A stretch of DNA of 64,000 bases from Diploscapter coronatus (taxonomy: Eukaryota; Nematoda; Chromadorea; Rhabditida; Rhabditidae). Shown here piece after piece: positions 1 to 13,400 of this stretch. The stretch lies in contig OZ038423.1 in assembly GCA_964036155.1 (NCBI GenBank), forward strand, positions 80,429,249 to 80,493,248, given 5' to 3'. Both the position numbers and the translations under genes were made by a program. Numbering within the stretch: position 1 is the first letter of the stretch; each line of letters starts with the position of its first letter. The notes under the pieces are model-generated. The model was given only the letters and a program-made list of their open reading frames with translations, made no database searches and had not been told where the DNA came from.

Positions 1-3000
1 CGCAAAAATTCTAGAATTTGTTGAAAATTTTAACGAAAAATCGCTCTATGATTTCGTCTTCGCTGCGTGGGCGGAACCTGCGCTCTCTAATTACAGAGAT
101 CCTGCAGTGGGGTAAAAGCCTGTATTTGAATGATGCCTCAGGTGGGATAGGGTAACGCTCAGGGAGCATAGCAAACGAGGAATTCAAAGTCTTTCATCAT
201 CGGCATCAAATTGCTGTGTAAACTACTAGGGTCTAACCACATACCACTCGACTATTTGACCATGGTCTTATGCCCAGTGAAAAACAAGTGTGAAACAGCG
301 TACCTCTTCCTTCAATCTCCTGGACTTGGTCCTTCTTCAATGCCGACGCAACGGCACGCTTCTTCTTCTTGTTGGATGGCTTAGGAGATGACTGCTTGCC
401 TCTGAGAATTTTTCCATTTGAGTAATATATGGCTCCTCTGCTTACCGAATCATCAGTGACCACTTCCAAACCCAGTGCACACCCAGAACGACCGCATTGG
501 CAGTTCGAATGAAGGTACGCATGACGAAATTGGCGTCTGCACCAACTTGGAGACTCGACGGCTGGGAATTTTGCGGTACATCTAAAATGAACACATTATT
601 TTCTAAACTTTTCCCATAAAATTCCCCTATCCAAACAGAAGTCAGATCAATTTCCAATAATTATAGCTTAAGGCTATGAAACTAATAACCGAAACCTACT
701 CGATCTTCTCCGATTCGAGTTGCTCTCGTCCTCTCTCTGCTTTCCATTCGGCAACTGTCCATGCGATCCTTCAGCAGATGATTTCGGATCGAGATTGTTG
801 AGATCGAACACGTTTCGAGCTGCAAACTGCTGCCGAATGGCGCATCCAATGGCTCGATCGCCCTCGAGATAGGCGCACGCCATCACGCATATCAAACAGA
901 AGCTGAAACCAGGAAGATTTTTAAAAATGTTTTAGAAAAGGTAGGAATAAGATGTTAGATATTAGTTCTTTTCAAGAGTTTGTATATTTTCATAAACTCG
1001 ATAAAACAAAATCTACTAAGGAGAAAACGTGCTCTTATTACGGGATTTGTCGAACCATATTTTTTGGCAAGATTAAGATGAAACGTACACAAGCGCAGTG
1101 ACGCAGCTGTAGTACATGAGGTTCTCGAATGGCGGTCTCGGCAACGCCCTATGACACTTGGCGATCATGTCACCAGGCACGGTAGCTACGAGCGGGAACA
1201 TCCAAGCTGACATGTTCATGTGCATGAACAGCTGAAGGTCTGCCTCATTGGTGGTTGTCAGGAAATCTGGAGTGTATCTAAAATACCAATTCTAGCAATT
1301 TCTACAAATCGAGTAAGGACTCTGATTGACGTTAAATGATCAATGGTCTTCAAAAATACTTTACGTTATAGATTTTCATCTTGCAATTAATTGTGTTTCA
1401 AAATTTTCAAAGATAATAAAATGTGAAAATTCACCAACACCAATATCGTTTAGTTGCATAGGAATGGGAAAATTTAAGACTGCAAAAATAATTTTGCAAT
1501 AACTTACGCGACATCGAGCATGTAGGTCTCATTTGGAGGAAGTCGAAACGGGTAGCAGTTAAGAATTCGGAAGCCCCGATTTTCGCAGTGTACCCCGTTG
1601 ATGGAGATGTTGACCACAGTGAATTGCACGTCACCAATGTTCCTGACAATGAATGGACGTCGAACGGTCAGAGTCGTCTTCAGCTGGTGCATCAGACGCT
1701 TGGGATTGTTGCAATCAGCCAAGTGGTCGTGCAGGATCTCGAAGAGCAGTGGCTGCTTCGACCTGGCCTCGATTCCATCCACGTTCATGCCGATTCGAGC
1801 ACCCTTTCCGTAGACCACCACAGGCTCGATCACGGTTAGGTTGTTTCTGAAGTGAATTGAATCATTTTTGGAGATTGAGGCATTCGCAAAGTACCTGATA
1901 AGCAGCAAAGACGATCTTAAATGAGTGTCAGAAGGCAAGAATCCAAGCCGAAGTCGAATTTTCATGAACGGCTTGAGCACCATCGATAGAGTGAATCGGG
2001 GAATATTATTCGGCACGATCTTCTCGAACTCCTCTCGAAGCTTGGGCACTGGGCTGTCAGGCTTTAGAGTGAACAGTTCGGTGTCTCTCAAAGAGAACAT
2101 CAAAGTCTCGTTCATTTCGACCTAAAAATTCGACATTAAAAGAGATATTTCATAATAGATTATTACCGTATCAGATAACGGAGTGATTAGGTGCTCTCGG
2201 AATAAATCCACGACTGCTTCAGCATCTGGATAGATGACCAGTGGAATAACTTGCACAGCTACAGGAATTGACGTCGGATTTGCCAGCGTTAAGTTGACGA
2301 TAGTGAAATTCCCTAATGCTGTCAGAGGAAAATGCACCGCATTTCGCGTCAGAAGTCTCGGCCAAGTAAGCTCAGCGGATGAACGAATCTGAATTTAATT
2401 TAATATAATGACGATTATTTCAAAATATTTGTTTTTGATCGAACCTTGATGTGCTTTGCCATGTTTGTGTTGACTATGATGGAGGTGTTGATTTTGTTTC
2501 TGCCAGTCGCAACGAGGTGATCGTATTTGTTGCGTAGCTTCTTGTAGAGGTAGCTATCGATTTCCGCGAGGTTTGCTGGCAGAGTGAGGCCGTGAACGAA
2601 CCACTGCCCGTCGGGAGTGTGCAATGGAAGCCCGAGGTAGCAGTCCTCGTCAGACGGAAGGCAAGGGAGTTGTGGCCGGAACATCAGTCGACCCAAATTT
2701 GTCAGTCGACCCGAGCGAAGCACTGGCGAATTGGTGTTGTCGAGCGATTCGAAGTAGAAGCGCTCATCGTTGTGCAGAGTCGACAGACGAGCAACGGTCA
2801 TGTCGGTGTCGAAGGTGTTGAACATCTGTAGCGTTCTGTAGACGACTTTTCCGGGATACGTTTGTCCAAAGTGAAGTACTTCGGGAATGGCGATCACGTT
2901 GCCAGTGCCAATCTGATACGACAGCTCGTAAGCCTTGCTCTCGTATTCGGTTTGGAAGACGAGAACGCCAGCGATCACCGAGCCATCCATAGGCGCCTTC

Positions 3001-5665
3001 AGCTCGACGTCCAGAATCATGTGATGTTGTGGTGGGATGTCGATATCCGTTCCTTGAATGATCTCTTCGAGCTCAGCTTCCGAGTTGTCCAGCCCTCTCG
3101 AAGACAGCAACTTCATCGAAGCGACTTTGTAGATGCGATAGATTGATGGATTGGGGGTGCGAAGACGATGAAGGGTTAGTGTAGCTTTATTTGGGTTGTG
3201 CACATCGCATCGAATCGTTCGAGTTTGATTCCGATCTACCAGTCCGAAGTTGAAATCGTCATCCATCCCAAACACCTCGATGTTCAGACGACCACTATAC
3301 CTGGACAGTTCGACTCGGTAGTTGGAGACATTCGTATAGACGTAGAATGTCGCGGTGTTGAAGGTATCTGGCACTTTTCGAATGTATTTTAGCAGAAACA
3401 CTGGTCGGACTTCGTTCTTCGGTAGGACAACGGCTTTTTCGAAGAGTCGAATGGAGAAGTATTGCCTCGCATCGGCAGTCATGGAGATGTTCCAGACAGC
3501 CAAGTCGAAGGGCATCCTGTTGTGGAGTCGGACTGAGCGTTTGTGGTTGACCTTGGTTTCCTCCTGAATTGACATGTCGTTTCCAACGGACTTCAAGTTT
3601 CCCTGGTAGACGGTCGCTCGAAATGGTATGGAAATGTTGTACTTTCCGCCTCGGCTGACCGCAATAATGCTTCCAGAAATGACTTTAATCGAAGGAGAAT
3701 CGTCGTCAAACGAAATCCTCGACGCGTCGAAGACCACCTTGACGAGGTCAGACGGTGGGCCAGGCTCTGTTAGATGCTTGCCAGGAAGTACGGCGATCGG
3801 AGGGCTACTTGCGAACTCCATGTAGATTCCAGCATGATCGCCCTTTTCCACGTACAGAGTTTCAAAGTCGATGCGACCGCCGTTAATATTCGATTGATAG
3901 ACTGAGAACATCTGGGGCTCGGAGCGCTCACCGATTCTAGACTTTGAAGTGTTATTTTTTCTCTTGAAACAAATCGACTCACCTCAAAGTCCTGAAATCC
4001 AGCAAATCTTTCGTCGTGAAGATTCCGCTCTTCTTAGTCACTTCTACAGGAATAGGCAGGCGAATGATGCTTGGAGGAGAAGTGGACTTCCCATTCGAGT
4101 CCATGACTTTTGCAGTCAGCTGCACGAAGTACGTCGTGTTTTCGCAAGACGCTCCAACTATTCGAACACGACCAATCGTCTTGGTTTGGAAGGGTCGAAT
4201 GTCCTAAAATGCTGTTTTCGTCAATTTTCGATGAACCTTCCTCGAGTTTACCCAGTACTGTGGCAACTCTCCGGCGACCTTCTCGTCCACCTCGTGAGCC
4301 AATTCAAAGTGCGCGTTTCCTCCAGAGGAAAAGGCCTAAAAAGTTGAGTTTTCTTTGAAACTTCTTTCGACAGCTTGCCTCCACAATCCTCAAAGTGTTC
4401 GGGTAGGGATTGTGGATGGTAATGTCCTTAGCGAGACTTCCATTGAATGGCACTCTGAAGCCAACGACCCTGGGCAGATGGTATGGATTCGAAGAAGAGC
4501 TGCCTTTGACCTGAAATCATCTTCACGTTGAGGATTTTCTAAAAAAAATTTGAACCTCGAACATAAAAATCCCGACGGAAGTGTATAGATGAAGTTGTGC
4601 AGTGAAACGACCCTCTTCTCGCGGTAAGAAGGCGATTTCAAAGGTGGTCTTGCCGAAACTCGACAACTCGTTGGCGTCGAAGAATGACGATTGAAAGTGG
4701 ACGGTGTTTCCCACGATCGCGTCCAAAATAACAGGCCGAGAAAGCCGAGATCGAATCAGGACTTTTTGGCTTTGCGCTATGCCGACAGGACTGAAACATT
4801 TAGCGTTTGCCCAGAACTCATTACGTGGTTGTTCTTCGTCTTTTCATATTAGGAAAATTGGACCGGCCCCCTGTATTATACACTGCCAGAATACCGACAC
4901 CGTCTGGTATTAGATACCGGATTTTAGGATGATGGAGTGTAGGTAAAGAGGAACAATAGTAAAAAAGAGCCGGTGTCGGTGTTCTGGCAGTGTATAATAC
5001 AAGGGACCAAAAATTGTACCTATCCCCAAAATCGACAAACGAGACGTTGAAGTCGAGTGGCATGCTCTCCCGTCCGGAGAGCTTTTTGACATGGTACTTT
5101 CTGTCGCTTCGCAGCGAGTCTCCGAATGCGGCATCGGGAGAATCCGGCGACGACGTGAACGTCTTCGGGTGCGGTCTATGACCGACGAAGAGGTCCGCTT
5201 CGAAACGTGTTGACTCACTAAAGTTCGAGTTTTATTAACTCGATAATTTTATGACTATAATACAGCACTCGAATGCAAACGGATTGATTGTTTCCGATTA
5301 GCGAAATATTATCTTCATAAATATTGAAACTTATCTAATTATTCGGCAACCCTGATCATCCCCTATGTTTAACCATTGTAGTGTACTTTAAGCAAATCTA
5401 TAAGTATTGGCTAAGTTTACCTAAAATAGTGCAGTTCCTCTCCGGTCTGGACGAACGCCGTATGAAGTACGGGTATTTCGTCGCCATCCTTGAGTGGAGC
5501 CGCGGAAGAAGCGTCGCCGTCCCAGGTAACTGATAGGTTGCTGGGGTCGGCTAGAGCGACGATGAACAGCGATGGAAGCAGGCTGAGGGCCACGAGCAGT
5601 AGACCCAGAATCGAAGGAAACGAACAGGACCGGGCTGATTGTACATGGCGAGGTCTTGGAGTCAT
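1..5665 (-). CDS. tmem-131: TMEM131 homologue (collagen secretion factor), 3' end beyond left edge
   Basis: ER membrane protein of the TMEM131 family, which binds procollagen and TRAPP to help collagen leave the ER. Exons with consistent phase: 5421-5665, 5020-5217, 4556-4790, 4379-4510, 4252-4335, 3983-4203, 2445-3936, 2167-2388, 1895-2121, 1508-1846, 1089-1277 and about 696-902, together about 1,260 residues. The first exon encodes a hydrophobic signal peptide (LGLLLVALSLLPSLFIVALA). The body has repeated PapD-like/ASPM-type beta domains typical of the family (SFVDFGDR, LHFGQTYPGKV, RNNLTVIEPVVVYGKG). A single membrane helix follows near 1089-900 (VFCLICVMACAYLEG), then a charged cytosolic tail with KKKK at about 360-370. 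The exons below 700 are ambiguous in frame. The intron 4336-4378 is GC-AG. The start was chosen because a splice acceptor lies 24 nt upstream. The family assignment is firm; the tail model is not. Confidence 0.87.
4868..5008. repeat. Inverted-repeat element in tmem-131 intron 2
   Basis: Arms of about 35 nt (left starting CCCTGTATTATACACTGCCA, right ending in its near-exact complement) flank about 70 nt. The element fills most of the intron 4791-5019. It looks like a MITE or foldback element. Only one copy was noticed in this window. Confidence 0.75.
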
Positions 5666-5685
5666 CTCATAGAGATTTTGAACAT
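5662..5685 (-). other. Short uORF overlapping the tmem-131 start codon
   Basis: The first ATG after the acceptor at about 5690 is not the tmem-131 start. It opens a seven-codon frame (MFKISMR) whose TGA overlaps the main ATG as ATGA. With a trans-spliced leader this uORF would begin only a few bases after the leader. It might lower translation of the main frame or allow reinitiation. The overlap is seen directly; any effect is inference. Confidence 0.5.
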
Positions 5686-5689
5686 TGGG

Positions 5690-7195
5690 CTGAAATTTTT
5701 AGATCTAACTTTTAACATACGCGATAAACACATAAATCGATTCGAATTATATGAAGAAATTTTTGAAACATAAGCTTTCGCGAGGTAATATTATGAAACA
5801 GGAGGAAGTTGGAAGAAATTTCATGATTTATGTATCATTTTTTTAATTTCGAGAAAATTTAGGAAATTTGTTTTATATCCCCTCTATGTACTTTACCAAT
5901 TCAAAACATAGATTCTGGATTTTTTCTGCCGAACCTTGCAAAAATTGGTCAATGCATTTGAAGGCGATTTCGAAATTGATAAGGCATGTTTTGCCCTTAT
6001 TTCGACCTATATTTGGTCACAAGGATTTTCGTTTCTTCCTTCTTTTCGCCTATTAATTTTTCATTTTCTTTCCCACTTTCTGGTTCTTTTCTTTTCCACC
6101 TCTAATTTTTCCGATCAACTCTGCGAGAAATTAACAAAACAAGTTTCAATCGGCGAAATTTTGAAATTCGGAGTTGAAATTTAGAAAAAAAAAACGTTTC
6201 TTATGAAATGCCTCCATATATTTTTCAGCAGAAAAAGCTGTTCAAAGATTGCGAAAGTCATTATTTCGGCGAAATTATACCTTCGAGAGACACAAAATTG
6301 ATTTTTTGAAAGCAATTGAAGGTGTTGAAAAGTTTAGACAAAAATGAAAACGTAAATTTGAATTCAAAAATTTGACGATTCCGTTCTTTTCATATGTAAA
6401 TGGTCGTGTATAGTGACCATATAATGCATTTTGATGAGGGCTAATATGGGAAAATTGATGTCAGCCGGTTTCCAAAGGCTATTCTTTATCATTGAATGCC
6501 AAAATGATCATCTGATAAGCGTGATTCAGCTAATATGGAAATCTCACGAATAAAATCTAATTAATGCATTGGTGTATGAAGCAGAGTTAATAATAAAAAA
6601 TGCAATCTAAGCCGAAATGAACGCCAATAATGGGCAGAGATATTATAACCAAGTTTAAAAACGATGACTTTAAAAGCATTATTCATAATAACACTCTAAA
6701 ATAAAAAATCACTCTCGTCCTCTGTACTCTCTCAAAAATCAATAATATTTTCCTTAAATGGTTAGGGACGTAGAGGAGGAGTATAATTCTTCTAATGGGA
6801 ATACACGTGTTCGACGTCAGGATTGCGGCTTCTAACTGCGCGCTACACATCCACAGTGGTGACTGATGCGCGACGATGAATAAAGGAATAGTATGGGAAA
6901 TTGAGGGGTAAAAAGAAGCTAGAGATGAAGAAAGAAAGAAAAATAGCATTGGAAAATGATGGAAGAGGATAGAGAGAAAGAAAGAAGGATAGAAATGGTA
7001 TGGAAAAGATGCGAAGAAAGAGAAATAGTACGCGATTTTAGGAGAGAGAAAGAGCGAAAAATACGAAAACGAGGACAAGGCGAAACAGGCACCAGCCGTC
7101 TGGTAGAAAACACTCTCAATCGATCGTCGTTTGGGTAATTGGATTAGGCGAAATGAAAGAAAATCGATATCTCTGCGGGTATGGTTCAGATATTT
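5690..7195. other. Intergenic DNA with purine-rich tract
   Basis: No gene recognised. 6880-7080 is a strongly purine-rich stretch (GAGAAAGAAAG-type) with repeated AATAGTATGG-like units. The ORFs seen on the opposite strand here are low-complexity Phe/Ser/Leu frames and are not believed. The stretch forms the left part of the 4.7 kb divergent spacer between tmem-131 and the SMCR8 gene, so promoters of both genes should lie in it, but no clear core element was found. Confidence 0.5.
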
Positions 7196-7201
7196 TTAGG
7201 T

Positions 7202-7334
7202 ATTGTTGATTGACGATAAAGTCGATATTCGTGCAGGAATTAGGAATCGAATTTGGAGCGAAATAATGAGTCGCGTTGAAGAGAAACGAGACGAATAGCG
7301 TAATCTTTTAATATCGACGTTCTCTCCAATTAAC
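7202..7334. mobile_element. Hairpin MITE, family E (copy 1)
   Basis: Terminal repeats TATTGTTGATTGACGATAAA and the complement of CGACGTTCTCTCCAATTAA. Related copies lie at 10232-10365 and 53519-53668. The core includes GAAGAGAAACGAGACGAATAGC. A TA dinucleotide at each end fits TA target duplication. Confidence 0.75.
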
Positions 7335-7394
7335 CATATGACAGGTATAATATTTGGATATACAGATCTAAAATTTGGGTATTGAGAACCAGTA

Positions 7395-7545
7395 TGGCTG
7401 ATGCCGAAATCTGAGAGGTCGAAAATGAGGGAGAAAGAATGGGTTTTTGAGCCAATCACTCCCTTTCGTATGCTATTTCTCGATTTTCTAATCAGTAAAG
7501 TAGCTTCACCATTTTGCATGCCTCCTAGATGTCGACATCAACAAT
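7395..7545. mobile_element. Hairpin MITE, family A (copy 1)
   Basis: Ends carry GCTGATGCCGAAATCTGAGA and the complement of CCTCCTAGATGTCGACATCA. It belongs to a four-copy family in this window (others at 17743, 29647 and 31071). The core holds CTCCCTTTCGTATGCTATTT. No coding capacity. Confidence 0.8.
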
Positions 7546-7549
7546 AATT

Positions 7550-9250
7550 TAAAATTTGCTAAAAATCATGAAAAATTTAAAGTAATTGGATTAAAATTAG
7601 GAAACATAGATTTTGCTTGTCCATAAAAAAGAATTTATAAACTTGTAGTTTAAACATTTGGCTGAACTAAAAATAGAAAAAAATGCAGTTATTCGAAATT
7701 TCCTTATAAGTCAAAGCTAATGTAATTTAGATCAGAAGACTTTTTTCTAAATTAAAATATAATTACTACATTATAAAGCAGTAAATCGTAAACAAATTAG
7801 TATGATGATGATGATGATTATGAACTGATGAATTCATGATCAAAACAGAAAATACAGGATTTTCCGGTTTTTAGGCGATTTTTATCAATAATTTAAGTTA
7901 TTTTTACCAAATTTATATCATGAAAATTAAAAAGTTTAAAAATTGAACGCACTGAGTTTGCTAATTAAAGTGGGTGTTCTTCGAAGGACTAATAAAATTT
8001 TCTCCCTGTAAGTAAAAATGAAAGGAACGTGAATTTTAAAGAGGTGGTAAAGAAAGAAAGAATGAAAAACAGCATTTCTTTTTAAGGAAAAGAAAGAGGA
8101 ACTAGAGAAATAATATGGGAAAATAAGAGAAAAAAGACGTCGACTGCAAGACAATAAAACCTACGTGTAGCTTCCAACTGGCTTGCATGCTAAATTGCCT
8201 GTGACTAAAGAACTCGAAAAGGGAGAAATAGTATGGAAATTAAGAGGAAAGAAAAAATCTAAAAAGAAAAAAAAGATGTATAAAAACGAGATGTACAGGG
8301 AATCAGAAAACAAGAAATGTCATGGTGAATCAAGATGGAAAAGAAAAATAATATCTTAGAGTGTATAAGCGAGAAATAGCATAGTAGATCAAGATAGAAG
8401 GAAGAATAATGAAGCTTACAAATAGTGTTTTAAACTGAGAGAGAATAGAGAAATAAGGGAACCAGAATCGAAGTCTCTCAGCCGTCTGTACCATGCGTCC
8501 GAAAGTAGGCACCAAAATGTTTGCTACTATCTTTCCATCTCTAGTTTTCAAATACTATTTCGAAATTTTTTCTTCTTTTTTATCTAAAATTTGTCAGTAA
8601 TATTTCCTTTCATGGTTAACAGTATTTCTTTCTTTTCCTCTCTTTCGAATTTATTATCTCTCGCTCTCCTCCAAGGTCTAAACAAATCGATCGATATTTG
8701 GGCATGCGCCAGAGAGCGTGATTGAAAAACTTGGGGAAAAAATTATTGGATTTGGAAAAGCAAACAAAAATGCCATTAATCATGTGAAAATGGAGATTTT
8801 AGCGTGAAAAATTGTGAAACTTCTGAAAAAACAGGAATATGTGAATTACGAAATATTTGATGATTTAAAAAAAAATATATACCATCCTTTCCAAGAAATA
8901 ATTGCATGAAAATTTAAATAAAACTATATATATCTAAAATTTTGAAATAGAAAAATCAAAGAATTTAAAAAGCGATGGATAAAAAATCTAAAGAATCAAA
9001 CTTTACAAAGATGCGTAGACAACAATGCAGTTCTCATCAGTACCTCAATGCTAATTCGATAAACTTTAACCCTGAGACAACTTGCGTTTTCCTCCATTTT
9101 GCGCCGTCAAGATTATGTGACGTTGCATTAACTTTAACTTTTTTTATAGCAAAAATGCGGCATCAGACCGGTTTTCAACCCCGGCAGCCAAAAATCGAAG
9201 TCGGAACGACATACCACTACGTCATCCGCCATCAACCCATTTTGTGCCCG
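7550..9250. other. Intergenic DNA, purine tract with recurring AATAGTATGG units
   Basis: No gene recognised. A (GAT)n-like microsatellite lies at about 7803-7820. From 8035 to 8480 the + strand is again purine-rich, with units such as GAAATAGTATGGAAATTAAG repeated in diverged form, and CAGCCGTCTG near 8480 matches a similar motif near 7095. This suggests an old duplicated or tandem element. Confidence 0.45.
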
Positions 9251-9254
9251 ATTA

Positions 9255-9447
9255 TCAGACCTAGGGAGCACTTTCGTCAGACGAAAATCAGCTAGAGGGG
9301 CAGGTCGCACGAGCGAATTCGTAGCTATAATATCGAGTCGCACTGGTGAAAAGTTTGGCTAATTACAGAATAAAGAAATTTGTTTAAAAATATTATTGAG
9401 GGTAGGTCGCAAGGGGTTTCTGATGATCGTCCTTCCTCCCTAGGACT
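9255..9447. mobile_element. Hairpin MITE, family H (copy 1)
   Basis: Left end CAGACCTAGGGAGCACTTTC, right end complementary (TCCTCCCTAGGACTG). It also contains TCGTCAGACGAAAAT and GGTAGGTCGCAAGG, both shared with 20037-20225 and 46227-46314. A short (TG)n run follows at about 9512-9530. Confidence 0.75.
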
Positions 9448-9449
9448 GC

Positions 9450-10231
9450 CGGTTATCGCCAAATTTTACGATTTTTCGCTCATCGAAAAGGCCGCCTTTT
9501 TCCATTACTTCCTTTGTGTCTGTGTGTGTGTGAAATTATCGTCAAACTGAACTATCGCACATTACTTTCAATTAGTAATTTTAGAAAAATGGGCTAATTT
9601 TAAAAAATCTTTAAATAGAGGTATTTTTATCAGGTATCACTGGTTGGTATAGAAATATAGGCTACAAACGGTGAAGTTTTTGAAGAAAATTCAATTAAAC
9701 TGAATAGAACTGTAAGAAATTGGTAAAAATTGGGTAAGCGAATCGAAAATCCGGAAATTCTTCAATGGGCAAACAAAAATCTGGCCAAACCGGCTGACAT
9801 CCGCTAGCTTGTTAGCAAAAAGACAGAAGCGTAGCAATAGAGAGTAGTAGCTGCCTATTGATTCAATACATACTTCCTAAGTTTGAGACCTGAGTTTATA
9901 GCGTCGATTCTTAAGAAAATGGTAAAGGCGTTGGTGAAAATTATTCCAATTTTTAAAAATTCATTCTGCATCCAATTATTTATTCTTTTCGGCTTTTATG
10001 TTTCATGAAGATTTATCATGTTTTCAACTTTTCTTACTGCAATTTGCTGCCCTTTAGTTTCTGAATTGGCTATTCACTGTTCAATATTCTGTTTCATAAA
10101 ACCTCGCATCTTTCCAAATATTCCATGATTTTTTATCTTTTAGCTTTTCATCTAGATTATTCAAATTGGCTCAACTATGCTTCACTAAACTTTATAATTT
10201 TTCTCAAGTATTTGATAGCATTTCAGCTATT
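9450..10231. other. Intergenic, no gene seen
   Basis: AT-rich DNA upstream of the SMCR8 gene. No ORF with family resemblance and no structured RNA were recognised. Confidence 0.4.
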
Positions 10232-10365
10232 ATTAATTGGAGAGAACGTCGATAGTCAAAAATCACGCTATTCGTCTCGTTTCTCTTCTACACGACTCAC
10301 TATTTTGCTACAAATTCGATGTCTAATTTGCGGAATGAATATCGACTTCCTCGCCAATCAACGAT
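10232..10365. mobile_element. Hairpin MITE, family E (copy 2)
   Basis: Left TTAATTGGAGAGAACGTCGA, right TCGCCAATCAACGATA, with core CGCTATTCGTCTCGTTTCTC. It ends about 40 nt before the SMCR8-homologue start codon, so it sits in the proximal promoter or 5'UTR. Confidence 0.78.
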
Positions 10366-10404
10366 ATTATTTGATAAATCGTTTTTAGTGAGTTTAATTT
10401 TCCG

Positions 10405-13400
10405 ATGTCCACTCGATCGGACGAGTTTTCGATCCGCGGCCGTCGCTTCATCGACCCGTTCAACCGGTTCGGCTGCAACATTTCGCCGGTTGTCGTCGTC
10501 GTCGAGTTCTGTCAGGTACCAACTTCATCACCATTTAAAGCCCTTTTGTACTTTTTACCTCCTTTTTCTCTTCCCTTTGCTATTTTCCAGAAAGGTGTAA
10601 AAAGTACAAGAGACTCGTTTAAACTCGTGGTTAAATCAGCTTTGTATTAAAAATGAATCATTGAAATTTTCAATCCTCAGTTAACTTGAATCTGAATTCA
10701 AAATATCGACGAACTTAATTTTAGATCGTCGGACCAAGACCCTTGAAGGTATTCTACACTGATGAGGAAGGTTCGATCATTTTTCTCAATAAAATCATTT
10801 ATCAGTTCATTTGCGATAGATGAAAATTTATTTTTTAGAGTTGAAAGAAATCTATCAGACGAACAACATTTTGAATTCATTGTGAATGAACATGCAATTT
10901 TATGAAACAAAAAAAAAGTTCTACAACTCAACAATAAAACGGATTGTTTTTCACTTTATTTACGATAAGCGCACATTTCGGAGTTGAAGGCGATTTGTAC
11001 CAAAATATACGAGGAAAGTCACTACAATTTTGCTGCAAACCACCCCCTTTGTGGTATAAATCGCCTCCAACCCCAAATTTCTTCGAAGCATATTTTGCTT
11101 ATTTTCAGACGCCCGTCGCCTCGACATGGACAGTCTGTCAGTCTGGTTGATGAGTTGTGAAACCACGAGGTGTCATTTTTAAAAACAATAATCCAGCCCT
11201 ATCTTAAAACGGCAACTGCTATTTGACGAGATGACAAGACCAATCTTTTCCTATGCTATTTCACCCTCTTTTCTTCCTGCCCTATAACTATAGGTCTCGT
11301 CATATAGTAATTGCATCTCAGACTTAGTTGTTTCGCGCTTAAAATTGAATGTAATTTCAGTGGTACCGTAATGATGATCTACAATCAACAGACCGCAATT
11401 CACGCACTGTCGTATTATTTCGTCATGCACGACATCAGGGCTAGGGCATTCCAGGTAAATTGTCAAAACATACGTTTCAAAGTAATCCATAGGGAATTGA
11501 TCATTTTCAGTCTTTATTATCTGAAAAAATGTTTCAGATTAATGAATAACAGTTGAAAATGTAATTTCGACAATATTGTTTCGGTCAAACGAAGTGAACG
11601 TTCGTGTGTTGCAAAAAAAAATAGCGAAAAATGGCGAGAGAGGCAGAAGACATTGCGTACCAATCTCTTTCTAATATCCCCCACTGACTCTCCTTTCTCT
11701 GCGCATAGTCGTGACGCGCATTTCTCGCAAGACTTTTTCTTTTTAACACACGAATTGTCGCTTAATTTCACCGATACAATGGCTTAAGGTCTCAAACATT
11801 AGTTAGATAATTAAAAATAAAATAACACAATTTTCAGCGCCAATTTTGCGTGGCCTACCTTTCATCGACGAAGTTGACTGGAGAGACTCTGAAGAAGTTC
11901 TCCCTGGCGGTTCGAAAAGCGGCCACCCCCGTCATTGTCTGTAATCGACGGCTGTTCCTCAGGCAACTCACCGACATGCTCAAGATTGCCGATGGAGTTG
12001 GTAGGCAATTTTTTTAGACACCCTTTCAGATTTCTCAAGAAAACAACCCGCACCCGCGCATTCCCTATTTTGCGGAGCAGGGCGAGTGCAGGTCGATTTT
12101 TTTTATTGTTCATCACTTCTTGAAATACCGTGAAATTAAACGTCCTTTATTTGTCTAGAAAAATAATATATTCTATCATATTTTGAGATATTTTAAAATT
12201 ACTAACAGAACATATTTCTCTCGAATTTTGTTATCTATTTTAAGATTTTGTTTTCAGTAAACGACACTCTACATGACTACTACACCCTAGACGCTGAAGC
12301 ATTGAAATTCTCAACGACGAGAAAGGTCCAGAATATCGCTGAAGAAGTATGTTTTTTTTTTATTTTGGAAAAATTTGAGAATTTTCAGGCCCGAAGATTA
12401 CGACCCAGAATGGAAGCCGTCAAAAATCTGCTGGATAAATCTGAAAATGGTAGTTTTTAATTGTTTTTCATAAAACATCTTAACTATTACCCATGTATAC
12501 TAATTTAACGAGATACGTATTTTGTTAAAATATATTTTTTAAATTTCTAAGTTTGAAAATATTTGACAGTTTTTTGTCAGATACAACCGATTGTCACGGT
12601 CATTCCGTAGAAGATCTATCAGCCGGTGAGCGGATGCTGCTGCAACTCAACGCCCAACAGCCCCTATGCCAATTCGAGGATCTCGCTCCTTGTGTAGGTT
12701 TCACAGCGTTTTATTTGAACGAAAAAATTAGACTTGGCTTTCAATGCATGGAATCTTGTTAGCTTTACCCTTCAAAGCATTGAGACTATATGCGAATTTT
12801 TATCATGAAAATAGTGCTTATTTTATTTTAAGCAGACGTTGCAACGTCTGATTCGAAGGGTAATTATATTCGAATCTTCAGACCTCCATCGGTTTTCTCC
12901 AGTCGATGGACTTCATTCTGAGCCATGTCTCTGAGAAAGAGCGCAGAAGGGGAGTACTATACTCCTGTGGTACGCCAATTTTGAGATTCCCCAAGTACTC
13001 ATCGCCTATCAAGGAGCATGCTTGCAGGTGGTTTTTATCAACGTTTTTCTTTTGTTTGTTTGCTTTTTTTTTAATTCATTGATTCTTGCAGTTTGGTGAC
13101 CGAAACGGCGAAAAACGAGGAGACTTTGAAGACGATTACTCAGCATCTTGATAATGTAAGATTTTTTCAACTTTACTTTTCTTCAAGCCGAACTTTTTCA
13201 TAAATGACACCAATTTTTCTGGAAAAATTCTTCTTATTACAAATTTTAGAGCTTCATAACTGTCTTACTTGATTTTTCTTCGAAGTAATTTTAGCTCTTT
13301 CAAAATTTGACTAACGCAATTTTATTTTCTTTTCATTTTTCATCAGATTTCTCGCAATTCAGCCGCAAATTGACCCGCAGAAAATAACGTGTCGTATCGA

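Noticed and set aside
1588..3825. Several + strand frames of 60-94 residues opposite tmem-131 exons
   Set aside because: They are antisense shadows of the long - strand exons, and the - strand protein is conserved across splice junctions.
6683..7138. 131-residue and shorter frames in the purine/pyrimidine tract
   Set aside because: Phe/Ser/Leu or Glu/Arg/Lys runs produced by sequence composition, with no splice signals or family resemblance.
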